Positions 1 through 7,514 of a stretch of 64,000 bases of DNA are shown one piece after another (within the stretch, counting starts at the first letter, position 1; the number at the start of each line of letters is the position of its first letter). The notes under the pieces were generated by a model. That model saw nothing but the letters and a program-made list of their open reading frames with translations, was not told where the DNA came from and searched no databases. The translations under genes and the position numbers were made by a program. The stretch spans positions 155,312-219,311 of the forward strand of contig JAEYDD010000074.1 in NCBI GenBank assembly GCA_023404095.1, in the 5' to 3' direction. This DNA comes from Pseudomonadota bacterium. GTDB lineage: Bacteria; Pseudomonadota; Alphaproteobacteria; Rhizobiales; Rhizobiaceae.

Positions 1-405
1 GGCCGGCACGAAGCCGCGATTGACCAGGATCGCCGTGCCGTCCGCCTGGCGGAGCGGCGTGACAACCCAGAAACCGGCACCGAGATCGGTGACCGCCTGA
101 ACCAGCACTTCCTTGTCGTGAACGTAGGTGCCTTCCGCCGTGACTCGGCGATACTCCTCGTCCTTGCCGTCGAAACCGGCCCAGAGTGCCGGTGGCGGCG
201 CCGGCACGGCTTGCGCATGCACGCGGGCATCGACACGGGCGATGAGGTCCAGCTTCCAGAACAGCCGCTGCACCTGCCAGGCGCCGAGGGCGACGAAAGC
301 GACGGTGAGAAACAGCATCGCGCCTGCAAAGAGCAGGCGCGCCGCAGGACGGCGGGAACGCTCGGTTTCCGCCTTGCCGTCATGCCTTGGGGGATCAAGG
401 GCCAT
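1..405 (-). CDS. SURF1 family cytochrome oxidase assembly protein (N-terminal part)
   Basis: Partial gene: 135 codons from the ATG at 405 run off the left edge without a stop. An N-terminal membrane helix (about residues 22-40) ending in GAWQVQRL is followed by a periplasmic segment with EYRRVTAEGTY and ends in ILVNRGFVP, all typical of SURF1/Shy1. SURF1 proteins help assemble heme-copper oxidases in the inner membrane. The gene lies 17 bases after cyoD in the same direction, the usual place for a SURF1-like gene in alphaproteobacterial cyo operons, so it probably serves this quinol oxidase. The second membrane helix expected at the C-terminus is outside the window. Confidence 0.88.
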   Translation of the reverse strand, partial: MALDPPRHDGKAETERSRRPAARLLFAGAMLFLTVAFVALGAWQVQRLFWKLDLIARVDARVHAQAVPAPPPALWAGFDGKDEEYRRVTAEGTYVHDKEVLVQAVTDLGAGFWVVTPLRQADGTAILVNRGFVPA

Positions 406-422
406 GGGGCGGTCCCCTGATG

Positions 423-830
423 TCAGGGCATGTTCTTCATCATCTCTGGCGACATGGGCATCATGTTCGTGTTGAGGTGATGCATGACCCAGAAGGAGCC
501 GGCGAGCATGATCGCCACTATGATCAGCGTGAAGATCAGCGCCATCACCGTCCAGCCGCCCTCCGAACGCGGGTTCATGTGCAGGAAGCAGATCATGTGG
601 ACAACGATCTGGACGGCTGCGAACACCATGATCAGGACGGCGGTCAGGATCTTGCTGTCGAAGACCTCGCCCATGACCAGCCAGAAGGGAATGGCGGTCA
701 GGATGACGGACAGGACGAAGCCGATCATGTAGGTCTTGAGCGAGCCGTGGCCGGCATCGTGACCGTGGCTGTGGCCGTGATGGACGTTATGGGCGTCCTC
801 GTGGGCGGGTGCGTGGGCTTGCGAACTCAT
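423..830 (-). CDS. cyoD: Cytochrome o ubiquinol oxidase subunit IV
   Basis: Small membrane subunit of the cytochrome bo3 quinol oxidase, 135 aa with three hydrophobic helices (from TYMIGFVLSVILTAIPFW on) and the CyoD-type HMICFLHMN segment. The ATG at 830 overlaps the cyoC stop as ATGA, which fixes the start; an upstream in-frame ATG would lie deep inside cyoC. The N-terminus before the first helix is unusually rich in histidine (about ten in residues 7-30), unlike the short enterobacterial CyoD tail. Such a tail could bind metal, but that is a guess. Confidence 0.93.
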   Translation of the reverse strand: MSSQAHAPAHEDAHNVHHGHSHGHDAGHGSLKTYMIGFVLSVILTAIPFWLVMGEVFDSKILTAVLIMVFAAVQIVVHMICFLHMNPRSEGGWTVMALIFTLIIVAIMLAGSFWVMHHLNTNMMPMSPEMMKNMP

Positions 831-1450
831 CCGAGAACTCCCATCAGGTATACGAAGGAAAAGACGCCGATCCAGATGACGTCGAGGAAGTGCCAGAACA
901 TCGACAGGCACATCAGGCGGCGGCGGTTTTCCGGGATCAGACCGCGCATCTTCACCTGTACCATCAAAGTGACGAGCCAGATGATGCCGAAGGTGACGTG
1001 CAGGCCGTGGGTGCCGACGAGTGTGAAGAACGACGACAGGAAGGCGCTACGGCCCGGACCTGCACCCTCGTGGATGAGGTGGTAGAACTCGTAAAGCTCC
1101 AGCCCGAGGAAGGCGAGACCGAAGAGACCGGTCACGCCGAGCCAGAAGAGCGTCTCCATCTTGGCATTGCGCTCCATCTGGAGCATGGCAAAACCGTAGG
1201 TGATCGACGAGAACAGCAGCATCGCCGTATTGATGGCGACGAGCGGCAGATCGAAGAGGTCGGCCGGCGAAGGGCCGGCCGCGTAATTGCGGCCGAGCAC
1301 GCCGTGCGTGGCAAACAGCACGGCGAAGATGAGGCAGTCGCTCATCAGGTAGATCCAGAAGCCCAGCATGGTGCTGCCTTCGGGATGATGGTCCTCTTCC
1401 AGGTAGAACTGGGGAGCCTCTGCTTCTTGTGTCTGTGCTTTCTCAGTCAT
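827..1450 (-). CDS. cyoC: Cytochrome o ubiquinol oxidase subunit III
   Basis: Heme-copper oxidase subunit III, 207 aa, with five predicted membrane helices. Recognisable segments are LGFWIYLMSDCLIFAVLF, the first helix with its acidic residue, and FTLVGTHGLHVTFG. The protein stabilises the core subunit and carries no cofactors itself. It lies one base downstream of the cyoB stop and overlaps cyoD by four bases, so the four subunits are translationally coupled. Length and helix count match the E. coli protein. Confidence 0.95.
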   Translation of the reverse strand: MTEKAQTQEAEAPQFYLEEDHHPEGSTMLGFWIYLMSDCLIFAVLFATHGVLGRNYAAGPSPADLFDLPLVAINTAMLLFSSITYGFAMLQMERNAKMETLFWLGVTGLFGLAFLGLELYEFYHLIHEGAGPGRSAFLSSFFTLVGTHGLHVTFGIIWLVTLMVQVKMRGLIPENRRRLMCLSMFWHFLDVIWIGVFSFVYLMGVLG

Positions 1451-1451
1451 G

Positions 1452-3455
1452 TCAGGTCCGTTCCGCCAGCAGCTCGGAGCGCGCGTCCTCGGTTGCGGTC
1501 ACGGTCTCGGCGGGGATGTAGAAGTCCCGGTTGTAGTTGAAGGTGTGGCCGATCGAGACGGCGATGATGGCGATGAAGGACACGACCACCAGCCACCAGA
1601 TGTACCAGATCAGCGCGAAGGCGAGCGCGATGCTCAGCGCAGACAGGACGACGCCGGTGCCGGTGTTCTTCGGCATGTGGATCGGCTTGAAGCCGCCGAG
1701 CGGACGCTCGTAACCGCGGTTCTTCATGTCGTACCAGCTGTCGTGGTCGTGAACGACCGGCGTGAAGGCGAAGTTGTACTCCGGCGGCGGCGAAGAGGTC
1801 GACCACTCCAGCGTACGGCCGTTCCACGGATCGCCCGTCAGGTCGCGCAGCTGGTCGCGCTTCAGGAAGCTGACGACGAGCTGGATGATGAACGAGGCGA
1901 TACCGAGCGCGATCAGGCCTGCGCCGAAGGCGGCGATGATGAACCAGATCTGCAGCGAGGGGTCCTCGAACTGGCTGACGCGGCGGGTGACGCCCATCAG
2001 GCCGAGCACGTAGAGCGGCATGAAGGCGAAGAAGAAGCCGATCTGCCAGAACCAGAAGGAGCACAGGCCCCAGAACCGGTCGAGCTTGTAGCCGAAGGCC
2101 TTGGGCCACCAGTAGACGACGCCGGCCATCAGGCCGAACAGCACGCCGCCGATGATCACGTTGTGGAAGTGAGCGATCAGGAACAGCGAATTGTGCAGCA
2201 CGAAGTCGGCGGGCGGGACGGCGAGAAGCACGCCCGTCATGCCGCCGATGACGAAGGTGAACATGAAGCCCACCGTCCAGTACATCGGCAGCTCGTAGCG
2301 GATGCGGCCGCGATACATGGTGAAGAGCCAGTTGAACATCTTCGCCCCGGTCGGGATCGAGATGATCATGGTGGTGATGCCGAAGAAGGCGTTCACGGAG
2401 GCGCCCGAGCCCATCGTGAAGAAGTGGTGAAGCCACACGAGGTAGGACAGGATCATGATCACGCAGGTGGCGTAGACCATCGAGGCATAGCCGAACAGGC
2501 GCTTGCCGCAGAAGGTGGCGACGACTTCGGAGAAGATGCCGAAGGCCGGCAGGATGAGGATGTAGACCTCCGGGTGACCCCAGATCCAGATGAGGTTCAC
2601 ATACATCATCGGGTTGCCACCAAGGTCGTTGGTGAAGAAGTTGGTGCCGGCGTAGCGGTCGAGCGACAGCAATGCGAGCGTTGCGGTGAGGATCGGGAAG
2701 GTGGCGACGATCAGGATGTTGGTGCAAAGCGACGTCCAGGTGAAGATCGGCATCTTCATGAAGCTCATGCCCGGGGCGCGCATCTTGACGATGGTCGCGA
2801 TCAGGTTGATGCCTGAAAGCGTCGTGCCCACACCTGCCACCTGCAGGCCCCAGATGTAATAGTCGACACCGACGCCGGGACTGTAGTCCGCGCCCGACAG
2901 CGGTGGATAGGCGAGCCAGCCGGTCCGCGCGAACTCGCCGACGAAGAGCGAGATCATGATGATGATCGCGCCTGCGGTCGTCATCCAGAACGAGAAGTTG
3001 TTCAGGAAGGGGAACGACACGTCGCGAGCGCCGATCTGCAGCGGCACGACGTAGTTCATGAAGCCCGTGACGAAGGGCATCGCCACGAAGAAGATCATGA
3101 TCACGCCGTGGGCGGTGAAGATCTGGTCATAATGGTGCGGGTTGAGGTAGCCCTCGTTGCCGCCGAAGGCAATCGCCTGCTGCATGCGCATCATGATGGC
3201 GTCAGCGAAACCGCGCAACAGCATGATGATGGCCAGCACGATATACATGATGCCGATCTTCTTGTGGTCCACGGAGGTGAACCACTCGTGCCAGAGGTAA
3301 CCCCAGAGCTTGTATTTGGTGATCAGCGCAAGCACGGCGAGGCCACCGAGCGCAACGGCGATGAACGTCACCACGACGATGGGCTCGTGGTACGGGAAGG
3401 ACTCCAAGGTGAGCCTCCCGAAGATGAATTGTGTCAGGGTCGTATTACCAAACAT
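1452..3455 (-). CDS. cyoB: Cytochrome o ubiquinol oxidase subunit I
   Basis: Catalytic subunit of the bo3 oxidase, 667 aa: oxidises ubiquinol, reduces O2 to water and pumps protons. Visible residues include [15 protein letters not shown] (CuB histidine and cross-linked tyrosine), LHHF (two CuB histidines) and [11 protein letters not shown] (heme ligands). The quinol-site residues of E. coli CyoB (R71, D75, H98, Q101) have exact counterparts at R81, D85, H108 and Q111, supporting a quinol rather than a cytochrome c donor. The ATG at 3455 is preferred over an in-frame TTG 12 bases earlier because MFGNTTL matches rhizobial CyoB N-termini and GGACAG precedes it. The gene starts 30 bases after cyoA. 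Confidence 0.96.
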   Translation of the reverse strand: MFGNTTLTQFIFGRLTLESFPYHEPIVVVTFIAVALGGLAVLALITKYKLWGYLWHEWFTSVDHKKIGIMYIVLAIIMLLRGFADAIMMRMQQAIAFGGNEGYLNPHHYDQIFTAHGVIMIFFVAMPFVTGFMNYVVPLQIGARDVSFPFLNNFSFWMTTAGAIIIMISLFVGEFARTGWLAYPPLSGADYSPGVGVDYYIWGLQVAGVGTTLSGINLIATIVKMRAPGMSFMKMPIFTWTSLCTNILIVATFPILTATLALLSLDRYAGTNFFTNDLGGNPMMYVNLIWIWGHPEVYILILPAFGIFSEVVATFCGKRLFGYASMVYATCVIMILSYLVWLHHFFTMGSGASVNAFFGITTMIISIPTGAKMFNWLFTMYRGRIRYELPMYWTVGFMFTFVIGGMTGVLLAVPPADFVLHNSLFLIAHFHNVIIGGVLFGLMAGVVYWWPKAFGYKLDRFWGLCSFWFWQIGFFFAFMPLYVLGLMGVTRRVSQFEDPSLQIWFIIAAFGAGLIALGIASFIIQLVVSFLKRDQLRDLTGDPWNGRTLEWSTSSPPPEYNFAFTPVVHDHDSWYDMKNRGYERPLGGFKPIHMPKNTGTGVVLSALSIALAFALIWYIWWLVVVSFIAIIAVSIGHTFNYNRDFYIPAETVTATEDARSELLAERT

Positions 3456-3485
3456 CGGTCTGTCCAAATCTGCCAGAATGCGGCC

Positions 3486-4658
3486 TTAAGGCTGCGTGCT
3501 TTCATTCGTATTCAGTTGCGCCGGGGCCGGACCGCCCTGGCTGCCCTCCGGCATCGCGTGGCCCTGATGGGCGTCGTGATTCATGCCATTCATCGACGAA
3601 CCGCCCTCGTCGACACCTTCCGCGGGTTCTTCGCTGCGGGGCGGATTGCCAGTCGCCGGATGCGTGGCACCGGGCGCCTCTTCATCGGCGTGGCGGTTGT
3701 CGTATTCCAGCTTCTGGCGGTTCTCGTGGCTTTCGACGCCGCCGCCACCCATCATGTCGATGTGCATCATTTCGCTCATGCACATCTGGCCGGGATGGAC
3801 GCACATGTTGAGGATGGCGTTGAACAGCCCGTCTTCGACGGTTGCGAAGTAGCGCACCGGCTCCTTGATGCTCGGCTTTTCGAGCTTGAGGTACGCGTCG
3901 CGGTTCAACGCCGTGCCGTTCTGCTTCACGCGAGCGACCCATTCATCGAAACCGCCCTGCTGCAGGCCGTGAAAGCGGAAGCGCATGTGCGAGAAGCCAT
4001 CGCCGCTATAGTTGGCGGACAGACCTTCGAAGTTGCCTTCCTTGTTGATGACGGCGTGCAGCTTCGTCTGCATGCCGGGCATGGCGTAGATCATGCCTGC
4101 GAGCGCGGGAACGTAGAAGGAGTTCATCACCGAAGACGCGGTGATCTTGAATTCGATCGGCACGTCGACCGGCGCTGCCATCTCGTTGACGGTCGCGATA
4201 CCGTATTCGGGATAGAAGAACAGCCACTTCCAGTCCAGCGCCACGACTTCCACCACCAGCGGCTTGGTTTCGGCCGGGATCGGGCGCTCGGCGTCGATGC
4301 GGTCGAGCGGCCGGTAGGGGTCGAGTTTGTGGGTGCTGATCCAGGTGATCGCGCCGAGCGCGATGATGATCGCCAGCGGCGCCGACCAGATCACCACCTC
4401 AAGGCCCGTGGAGTGGTGCCACTCGGGATCGTACTTGGCGTTCGCATTGGAGTTGCGATACCGCCAGGCGAAGAAGAAGGTGAGGCAGACCACCGGCACG
4501 ATGATGAGCAGCATCAACACGGTCGAAACCACGATGAGGTCTCGTTGCTGCATGGCGATATCGCCGGAAGGCGACATGACGACCATGTTACAGCCGGACA
4601 GGGCCAGCAGGAGCGGGAGAACGAACAAGCGTCCGACGAATTTTATCTGGTTAGACAT
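3486..4658 (-). CDS. cyoA: Cytochrome o ubiquinol oxidase subunit II (lipoprotein)
   Basis: First gene of the oxidase operon, 390 aa. It starts with a lipoprotein signal (LLLALSGC, lipidated Cys23), then two membrane helices and the periplasmic cupredoxin domain (YPEYGIATVNEMA, FYVPALAGMIYAMPGM). The canonical CuA ligands of cytochrome c oxidases are absent, as expected for a quinol oxidase. The protein is about 75 residues longer than E. coli CyoA (315 aa). The extra C-terminus begins with a Cys/Met/His-rich stretch (CVHPGQMCMSEMMHIDMM) and continues as a polar tail rich in Glu, Pro, His and Met. The ATG at 4658 was chosen because the lipobox then sits at the right distance. Confidence 0.95.
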   Translation of the reverse strand: MSNQIKFVGRLFVLPLLLALSGCNMVVMSPSGDIAMQQRDLIVVSTVLMLLIIVPVVCLTFFFAWRYRNSNANAKYDPEWHHSTGLEVVIWSAPLAIIIALGAITWISTHKLDPYRPLDRIDAERPIPAETKPLVVEVVALDWKWLFFYPEYGIATVNEMAAPVDVPIEFKITASSVMNSFYVPALAGMIYAMPGMQTKLHAVINKEGNFEGLSANYSGDGFSHMRFRFHGLQQGGFDEWVARVKQNGTALNRDAYLKLEKPSIKEPVRYFATVEDGLFNAILNMCVHPGQMCMSEMMHIDMMGGGGVESHENRQKLEYDNRHADEEAPGATHPATGNPPRSEEPAEGVDEGGSSMNGMNHDAHQGHAMPEGSQGGPAPAQLNTNESTQP

Positions 4659-4963
4659 TTCGGGCCTGAATTTGCATTTGTCTAGTTTGGGACTAATCGC
4701 GCCAGTGCATGTACGGGAATAGGGCTGTTCGTCGCAGTGCAACAAATTGTCGCAATGCAACATGACAACCATTGGATTAGCCAGCACCCGAACGCCACCA
4801 ATGGGGGCTGCCGCGGCCTGCAGTTCGTCAATCTAGGACGCGAATTTTGCCCGACCAGTGAGAGCGCGCTGCTGTTCGGCCGATTTTTCGCACAGTTCCT
4901 TGATCTCCGGCGTTCTTTGATCAACATTCCCTTGAGTGGCGGATATTCGCCAGGAGGAAAATT
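4659..4963. other. Divergent intergenic region between cyoA and the MFS gene
   Basis: 305 bases with no credible gene; promoters for the cyo operon (leftward) and the MFS gene (rightward) should lie here. The clearest structure is a pair of direct repeats at 4731-4762, listed separately. On the minus strand TTGTTG, 17 bases, CTATTC is a possible but weak promoter reading into cyoA. Nothing matching an FNR/FixK box (TTGAT-N4-ATCAA) was found. Confidence 0.5.
4731..4762. promoter_or_regulatory. 14-base direct repeat upstream of cyoA
   Basis: GTCGCAGTGCAACA (4731-4744) recurs as GTCGCAATGCAACA (4749-4762) with one mismatch and an 18-base period. The junction also forms an imperfect inverted repeat GCAACA-N3-TGTCGC. 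It lies about 75-105 bases upstream of the cyoA start, where an activator or repressor of terminal oxidase expression could bind. The cognate regulator is not identifiable from the sequence. Confidence 0.4.
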
Positions 4964-6289
4964 ATGAGTTCGGTCGCCCATCCATCATCATCAGGCTTCG
5001 AAAGAGACGCGCGCCTCATCCACGGTGACAAACCGGTTGCACCGGGCAGTATTGCGATGGGTGTGATTATCGGTCGCATGTCGGAGTTTTTCGATTTCTT
5101 CGTCTACGGCCTGGGTTCCGTGCTCGTTTTCCCCAAGCTGGTCTTCCCGTTCGCGCCGAGTCCGCTTGCGGCCATCATGATGTCGTTTGCGATTTTCCCG
5201 CTCGCCTTCCTCGCGCGGCCGGTCGGCTCCTTCGTCTTCATGTGGATCGACCGAAACTTCGGCCGCGGAACCAAGCTCACCGTCGCCATCGTCGTTCTCG
5301 GCGGCTCGACCGCGTCGATCGCCTTCCTCCCCGGATATGAATCGATCGGCTACTGGTCTGTGGCGCTTTTGGCGCTCTTCCGTCTCGGACAGGGCTTCGC
5401 GCTTGGCGGGGCCTGGGACGGGCTTGCCTCGCTTCTGAGCCTGAACGCGCCGCCGAACCGCCGCGGCTGGTATGCGATGATCCCGCAGCTCGGCGCGCCC
5501 TTCGGCTTCGCGCTCGCCAGCATTCTGTTCGGCTACTTCGTCTCCAATCTTTCGGAAGCCGACTTCCTCGACTGGGGCTGGCGCTTTCCGTTCTTCGTCG
5601 CGTTCGCGATAAACGTGGTGGCGCTGTTTGCGCGCCTGCGCATCGTCGCAAGCCCGGAATTCGGCGCGGCGATGGAAGCGCAGGAATTGCAGGCGCGGCC
5701 GGTCTTCGAGATGCTCAGCGTGCATGGCCGCGACGTCGTTCTCGGCGCTTTCGCCCCGCTTGCAAGCTTTGCGATGTTCCACCTCGTGACGATCTTCCCC
5801 TTGAGCTGGATCACCCTGCATGGCGGCCAGACGACCAGCGAGTTCCTGCGCGTGCAGGTCATCGGCGCGGCGGTCGGCCTCGTGGGCATCGTTCTGTCAG
5901 GCGTACTCGCAGATCGCATCGGCCGGCGCAGCCAGCTGATGGTGGGCGCGGTGATCATTGCGCTGTTCTCCTTCTCCGCACCGTTCCTGCTGGAGGCCGG
6001 CAGCACGGGCCAGGATGCGTTCATCATCATCGGCTTCGGCATCCTCGGCCTTTCGTTCGGCCAGGCCTCCGGCGTGGTCTCCTCGCGCTTCGGCCAGTAC
6101 TACCGCTACACCGGGGCCGCGCTCACCTCCGACCTCGCCTGGCTTGTCGGGGCCGCCTTCGCGCCCCTCGTCGCACTCGGCCTAGCCAGCAACTTCGGCA
6201 TCATCTTCATCGGCGGCTATCTCATCTCCGGGGCAATCTGCACGCTCGTGGCGCTGGGCGTCACACGCGCGCTCGATCAGAACAGGTAG
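4964..6289 (+). CDS. MFS transporter, metabolite:H+ symporter type
   Basis: Inner-membrane secondary transporter, 441 aa with about 12 helices. The first segment MSEFFDFFVYG, the loop after helix 2 (FLARPVGSFVFMWIDRNFGR) and GWRFPFFVAF belong to the MHS subgroup of the major facilitator superfamily, which moves carboxylates and related metabolites with protons. The substrate cannot be inferred. A strong ribosome binding site (AGGAGG, 7 bases before the ATG) supports the start. It is transcribed away from cyoA and followed by a clear terminator, so it is probably a single-gene unit. Confidence 0.88.
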   Translation: MSSVAHPSSSGFERDARLIHGDKPVAPGSIAMGVIIGRMSEFFDFFVYGLGSVLVFPKLVFPFAPSPLAAIMMSFAIFPLAFLARPVGSFVFMWIDRNFGRGTKLTVAIVVLGGSTASIAFLPGYESIGYWSVALLALFRLGQGFALGGAWDGLASLLSLNAPPNRRGWYAMIPQLGAPFGFALASILFGYFVSNLSEADFLDWGWRFPFFVAFAINVVALFARLRIVASPEFGAAMEAQELQARPVFEMLSVHGRDVVLGAFAPLASFAMFHLVTIFPLSWITLHGGQTTSEFLRVQVIGAAVGLVGIVLSGVLADRIGRRSQLMVGAVIIALFSFSAPFLLEAGSTGQDAFIIIGFGILGLSFGQASGVVSSRFGQYYRYTGAALTSDLAWLVGAAFAPLVALGLASNFGIIFIGGYLISGAICTLVALGVTRALDQNR

Positions 6290-6320
6290 TTGCCGGGCGC
6301 TCCTGCCTGAAGCGGATATC

Positions 6321-6356
6321 GCGGGCCGGCCCCAGGGTGCCGGCCCGCTTTCTTTT
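6321..6356 (+). terminator. Rho-independent terminator of the MFS gene
   Basis: Perfect 10-base stem GCGGGCCGGC (6321-6330) / GCCGGCCCGC (6339-6348) with an eight-base loop, followed by TTTCTTTT. It starts 32 bases after the MFS stop codon on the same strand. Confidence 0.88.
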
Positions 6357-6504
6357 GCGGCCGGGCGGACTGAAAGCGAGATGAGCGCACACAGCCCGCA
6401 CAACTGAGCCGCTAGTGCCACGGCGCGGTGATCAACTGCCGTTCACATGAAAATTACCAATCCTGTCAGCCACCTGCGGAACAAACAAGCCGGTCCAGCC
6501 GTCT

Positions 6505-6587
6505 TTATGTCAGGTGCTTGTCACTGCACCTGCTCGGATTGGAGACCGAGCCAATTCCGGCGGGCATGCCCCGCCGGCCTTTTTTTT
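6505..6587 (+). ncRNA. Candidate small RNA with its own terminator
   Basis: Between the MFS terminator and the convergent DUF1003 gene lies a plus-strand run of three stem-loops: CAGGTGC (6511-6517)/GCACCTG (6526-6532), CTCGG (6533-6537)/CCGAG (6546-6550) and a GC-rich terminator stem. Because the MFS transcript already ends near 6356 and no credible reading frame sits between, a separate noncoding transcript is the simplest explanation. The 5' end is unknown and could lie anywhere after about 6400; no clear promoter is visible. It was not matched to a known rhizobial sRNA family. Confidence 0.42.
6557..6587 (+). terminator. Rho-independent terminator of the small RNA candidate
   Basis: Stem CCGGCGGG (6557-6564) / CCCGCCGG (6570-6577), five-base loop, then CC and eight T residues (6580-6587). 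The T-run is on the plus strand only, so it does not serve the minus-strand DUF1003 gene. Confidence 0.85.
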
Positions 6588-6670
6588 GCCCAATCCACCG
6601 CAACACCGGATATTGCCTGATGCGGGTTCGAGCTGTAGCCGCCGCCGATCGCGTCGGTCGTCTGTTGAAT

Positions 6671-7372
6671 TCAGCTATGTTTCGCGGATGACTGGCGGCC
6701 TTCGAGCAGGTCAATCTGGATCTGCTGGAGTTCCGCCAGACGCTCCCACTGGTGCGCCATCTGATGGTCGATCATATCGTGCAACTGTCGGATTTCGAGC
6801 TCGGCGCGCAGGTTGACCATGTAGTCGTTCTCGGCGCGCAACCGGTCCTTTTCCTCCTGCCGCTTCTGGCTCATCATGATCACCGGCGCCTGCAAGGCTG
6901 CGACGCAGGAGAGCACCAGATTGAGGAGGATGAAGGGATAGGGGTCGAAGCCGCCGCCAAGGAGGCCGACAACGTTGTAGGCCATCCATCCGACCAGCAC
7001 GCAGCAGAAAGTGATGATGAAACCCCAGGAACCGCCGAAGGCCGCCACGTTGTCGGCGGCGCGCTGACCGAATGTCGTCTCCTGATCCTTCCGAAGCGTG
7101 CTGGCCGCACTGACCTGGACCGAAGAAATGCCGCGCTCGAAGCTGTCCAGCACCTGCCTGTCCAGGTTGGAAAGTTCTCCCCGCTCCTCTTCGAGCATGT
7201 CGGCAACGTAACGGCGGCGATATTGCGACAGGTCGGCCGAGCAGATGCGGCTTTCCGGCGTCCATTCCGCGACGTCCCTGGCAATCAGGCCGTAGATTCC
7301 CGGGCGGATGGCCGAAGCGTGATAGAGCCGCGCAGGGGGAAACGACTTTCCGCATACGGCGCAGGTGAGCAT
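6671..7372 (-). CDS. DUF1003 membrane protein with N-terminal Cys motif
   Basis: 233 aa. The N-terminus carries a CAVCGKSF zinc-knuckle-like pair, a central part has two membrane helices (WGFIITFCCVLVGWMAYNV and PFILLNLVLSCVAALQAPVIMM), and the C-terminus is a charged coiled-coil-like helix (about residues 175-230). The helix pair with ALQAPVIMMSQ is diagnostic of DUF1003, whose function is unknown. The start at 7372 is chosen over an in-frame ATG 57 bases upstream because AGGAGG lies exactly five bases before it. It converges on the MFS/small-RNA region. Confidence 0.87.
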   Translation of the reverse strand: MLTCAVCGKSFPPARLYHASAIRPGIYGLIARDVAEWTPESRICSADLSQYRRRYVADMLEEERGELSNLDRQVLDSFERGISSVQVSAASTLRKDQETTFGQRAADNVAAFGGSWGFIITFCCVLVGWMAYNVVGLLGGGFDPYPFILLNLVLSCVAALQAPVIMMSQKRQEEKDRLRAENDYMVNLRAELEIRQLHDMIDHQMAHQWERLAELQQIQIDLLEGRQSSAKHS

Positions 7373-7514
7373 CTTGCCTCCTGCGGCGCCCGATCCGTTC
7401 CTGACCATTCCGGCCTCATCTACAGTCACGACAACGACGGCCGCGAAAGCGGCCCCAAGCAGACTATAGCGCGACCGGACGGGGCGGCAACCGACATTCC
7501 GTGCGCCCGAGGCG
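7373..7514. other. Gap between the decarboxylase stop and DUF1003
   Basis: 142 bases without a gene. A GGCCGC (7439-7444) / GCGGCC (7449-7454) hairpin with a GAAA loop could end the leftward arginine-locus transcript, but no T-run follows it on either strand, so it is only a weak terminator candidate. Confidence 0.35.
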
